In this document: piece after piece, positions 22,153-22,984 of the stretch | Numbering within the stretch: the first letter of the stretch is position 1 | Layout: each line of letters opens with the position of its first letter | Origin: JAHWKI01 sp035513575 | Lineage (GTDB): Bacteria > Gemmatimonadota > Gemmatimonadetes > Longimicrobiales > RSA9 | NCBI GenBank assembly: GCA_035513575.1 | Contig: DATKBW010000143.1 | Location: 1-22,984, forward strand | Reading direction: 5' to 3' | DNA: 22,984 bases | Program-made: the position numbers and the translations under genes | Notes under the pieces: generated by a model | Seen by the model: the letters and a program-made list of their open reading frames with translations, nothing else | The model's database searches: none | What the model was told of the DNA's origin: nothing

Positions 22153-22698
22153 CTACCTCGTTGCGAGGCGATCCCCAATCCGCTCGCTATGTTCCTCGAT
22201 CCTGTACGCGACCACCTCAAGTCGCTGACGCACGTCCCCCAAATGCCCGTACACCCGGTCCACGAGCGATTGGCCCCCGTGGCCCAACTCACCCAGCCCG
22301 CTCCCCTACCGTGTCCAGCGCCTTCCGGACGTCCTGGATGGGCTGCTCCTTCTCCGCCCGGTTGGAGGGGAACAGGAGTCGCCCACGCGGACCCTGGCCC
22401 GCGAACACGTAGGCTCGCAGGATCTCTTCGAGCTGGGGCCAGAGCGGGACCGTGCGGTGACTGGTTGCCGTTTTGAGGCGCCGTCACGGGTGGGGCCGGA
22501 ATGTCACAGTGCGCCGGTCGAACGACACATCGTCGACGGCGAGCCCAAGGACCTCTGCTTTTCGCCCCCCCGTCAGAGCATGGTAGCCACGATCGCATGG
22601 AACTGGTCCGCCGGGATCGCCATGTCCGCTCGTGCTCGGTGCGAGTACCGCTTGAGAGCCGCCTGGAACGCTGCGTCGTCGCGGTCCGGAAATGGGAA
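22153..22698 (-). pseudogene. Tyrosine recombinase (integrase) pseudogene
   Basis: Remains of a phage-type integrase reading away from tRNA-Arg. Fragment one (22698-22573) reads FPFPDRDDAAFQAALKRYSH and ends MAIPADQFHAIVATML. After a one-base frameshift near 22575-22580, fragment two reads TGGRKAEVLGLAVDDVSFDR with the box I Arg. It is stopped by TGA at 22486-22484 and continues in frame as RLKTATSHRTVPLWPQLEEI to ERAG and a second stop at 22291-22289. Fragment three, one base out of frame, reads ELGHGGQSLVDRVYGHLG with the nucleophilic Tyr and ends at TAG 22155-22153. Roughly 35 residues with the box II His-x-x-Arg are deleted between fragments two and three, and the N-terminal half is missing. 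It is certainly non-functional as a recombinase. Confidence 0.85.
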
Positions 22699-22728
22699 AG
22701 AGGCCACGCCGTAACTTAAAGCGTGGCC
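22690..22728 (-). terminator. Rho-independent terminator after tRNA-Arg, inside the island
   Basis: On the minus strand GGCCACGC (22728-22721) and GCGTGGCC (22709-22702) form an 8-bp perfect stem with an 11-base loop, followed by TCTTTCCCATTT. It lies 15 bases after the tRNA 3' end and would replace the original terminator that the insertion moved away. Confidence 0.7.
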
Positions 22729-22743
22729 TGCATTTGCAACAAA

Positions 22744-22787
22744 TGCGCCCGACAGGATTCGAACCTGTGACCTCATGCTCCGGAGGC
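22744..22787 (-). repeat. attR: 44-bp direct repeat inside the intact tRNA-Arg
   Basis: The 3' 44 bases of the tRNA gene, identical to 19437-19480. Together the two copies mark the ends of the integrated element; the insertion rebuilt a complete tRNA on the right side. Confidence 0.88.
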
Positions 22788-22817
22788 ATGCGCTCTATCC
22801 AACTGAGCTACGGGCGC
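22744..22817 (-). tRNA. tRNA-Arg (anticodon CCG)
   Basis: A 74-nt cloverleaf on the minus strand. The acceptor stem pairs GCGCCCG with CGGGCGC, the D arm has GCTC/GAGC, and the anticodon stem CATGC/GCATG encloses CTCCGGA, giving anticodon CCG (reads CGG). The T stem pairs ACAGG with CCTGT around TTCGAAT, and the discriminator is A. CCA is not encoded. It is the integration site of the neighbouring island and lies just after the RNase P RNA gene on the same strand. Confidence 0.97.
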
Positions 22818-22853
22818 GTCGGCCCGCGAGGGAGCCGGCGGAACGGGAAGCGG

Positions 22854-22984
22854 AATAAGCCGAGTTCTGTCTCCGGCCGGAGCCGGAGGCGAGCCATTTC
22901 TCTGGGACGACGGTCGCCCGCCGCCTCGTGCGGCCTACCCGGGACTTCTCGCGTCTCGCGACGCGTCGGCGCGGGCAGCGCCTG
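22854..22984 (-). ncRNA. rnpB: RNase P RNA, 3' part (gene continues beyond the window)
   Basis: On the minus strand the window edge enters a bacterial RNase P RNA. The conserved CCGGGTAGGC, AGAGAAATGG and the hallmark 3' segment GACAGAACTCGGCTTA are all present in the right order. The 3' end is near 22854, about 36 bases before the tRNA-Arg gene on the same strand. The 5' two-thirds of the RNA lies outside the window. Confidence 0.92.

Larger units (their letters stand above)
19437..22787. mobile_element. Small decayed integrated element in tRNA-Arg(CCG)
   Basis: A 3.35-kb insertion bounded by perfect 44-bp direct repeats of the tRNA-Arg 3' region. It contains, in order: the partial tRNA copy, a hairpin (CCAACGC and GCGTTGG arms at 19497-19516), a transposase-like tail, a 214-base stretch with no recognised gene (19843-20056), a Tat/lipoprotein gene plus GMC oxidoreductase gene, a short open frame, and a broken tyrosine-recombinase gene beside the intact tRNA. 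Recombinase next to a tRNA with an att duplication is the classic layout of integrative elements. The non-coding parts look less GC-rich than the flanking genes. The recombinase is dead, so the element cannot excise by itself. Confidence 0.8.

Overview
The window is about 23 kb of very GC-rich DNA from a Gram-negative (outer-membrane-bearing) bacterium. Lipoproteins, an OmpA-type protein, two predicted outer-membrane barrels, several secreted M28 peptidases, a TolB-like secreted protein and a tRNA gene without an encoded CCA end together resemble Gemmatimonadota. That assignment is inference from gene style only, as no marker gene was compared with a database.

Left part (1-8117). A secreted M28 peptidase missing its 5' end converges on a second M28 lipoprotein peptidase. 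The second is preceded on the same strand by a NAPE-PLD-like metallo-beta-lactamase-fold hydrolase. A TolB-like propeller protein, an OmpA/glycine-zipper lipoprotein with a good -24/-12 (sigma-54 type) promoter match, and the helicase gene hrpB follow. Both M28 proteins have a changed active-site residue: a zinc-ligand His is Asp in the first, and the catalytic Glu is Lys in the second.

Middle part (8118-16274). A compact minus-strand operon runs CBS-domain protein, phosphatidylserine decarboxylase, class V PLP enzyme, outer-membrane barrel, with 30-37 nt gaps. Across a 441-bp divergent spacer is a plus-strand operon of three signalling genes coupled by ATGA overlaps: a response regulator with an HD-GYP (c-di-GMP phosphodiesterase) output, a membrane histidine kinase, and a membrane GGEEF diguanylate cyclase. 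One transcript therefore appears to encode both synthesis and breakdown of c-di-GMP plus the sensor.

Right part (16275-22984). An OPT-family transporter and a DUF481 outer-membrane protein are divergent around two inverted repeats. Next comes a small decayed integrated element (19437-22787) bounded by perfect 44-bp direct repeats of the 3' part of tRNA-Arg(CCG). It carries a Tat/lipoprotein small subunit plus a GMC-family flavin oxidoreductase, a tail fragment resembling an IS91-type transposase, and a tyrosine-recombinase pseudogene broken by a frameshift, a stop and an internal deletion. A rho-independent terminator beyond the partial tRNA copy looks like the tRNA's original terminator, now stranded 3.3 kb away. 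The intact tRNA-Arg and the 3' end of the RNase P RNA gene close the window.

The most interesting items are the tRNA-Arg island with its stranded terminator, the self-contained c-di-GMP operon, and the two M28 active-site variants. I found no CRISPR array and no clear new defence system.
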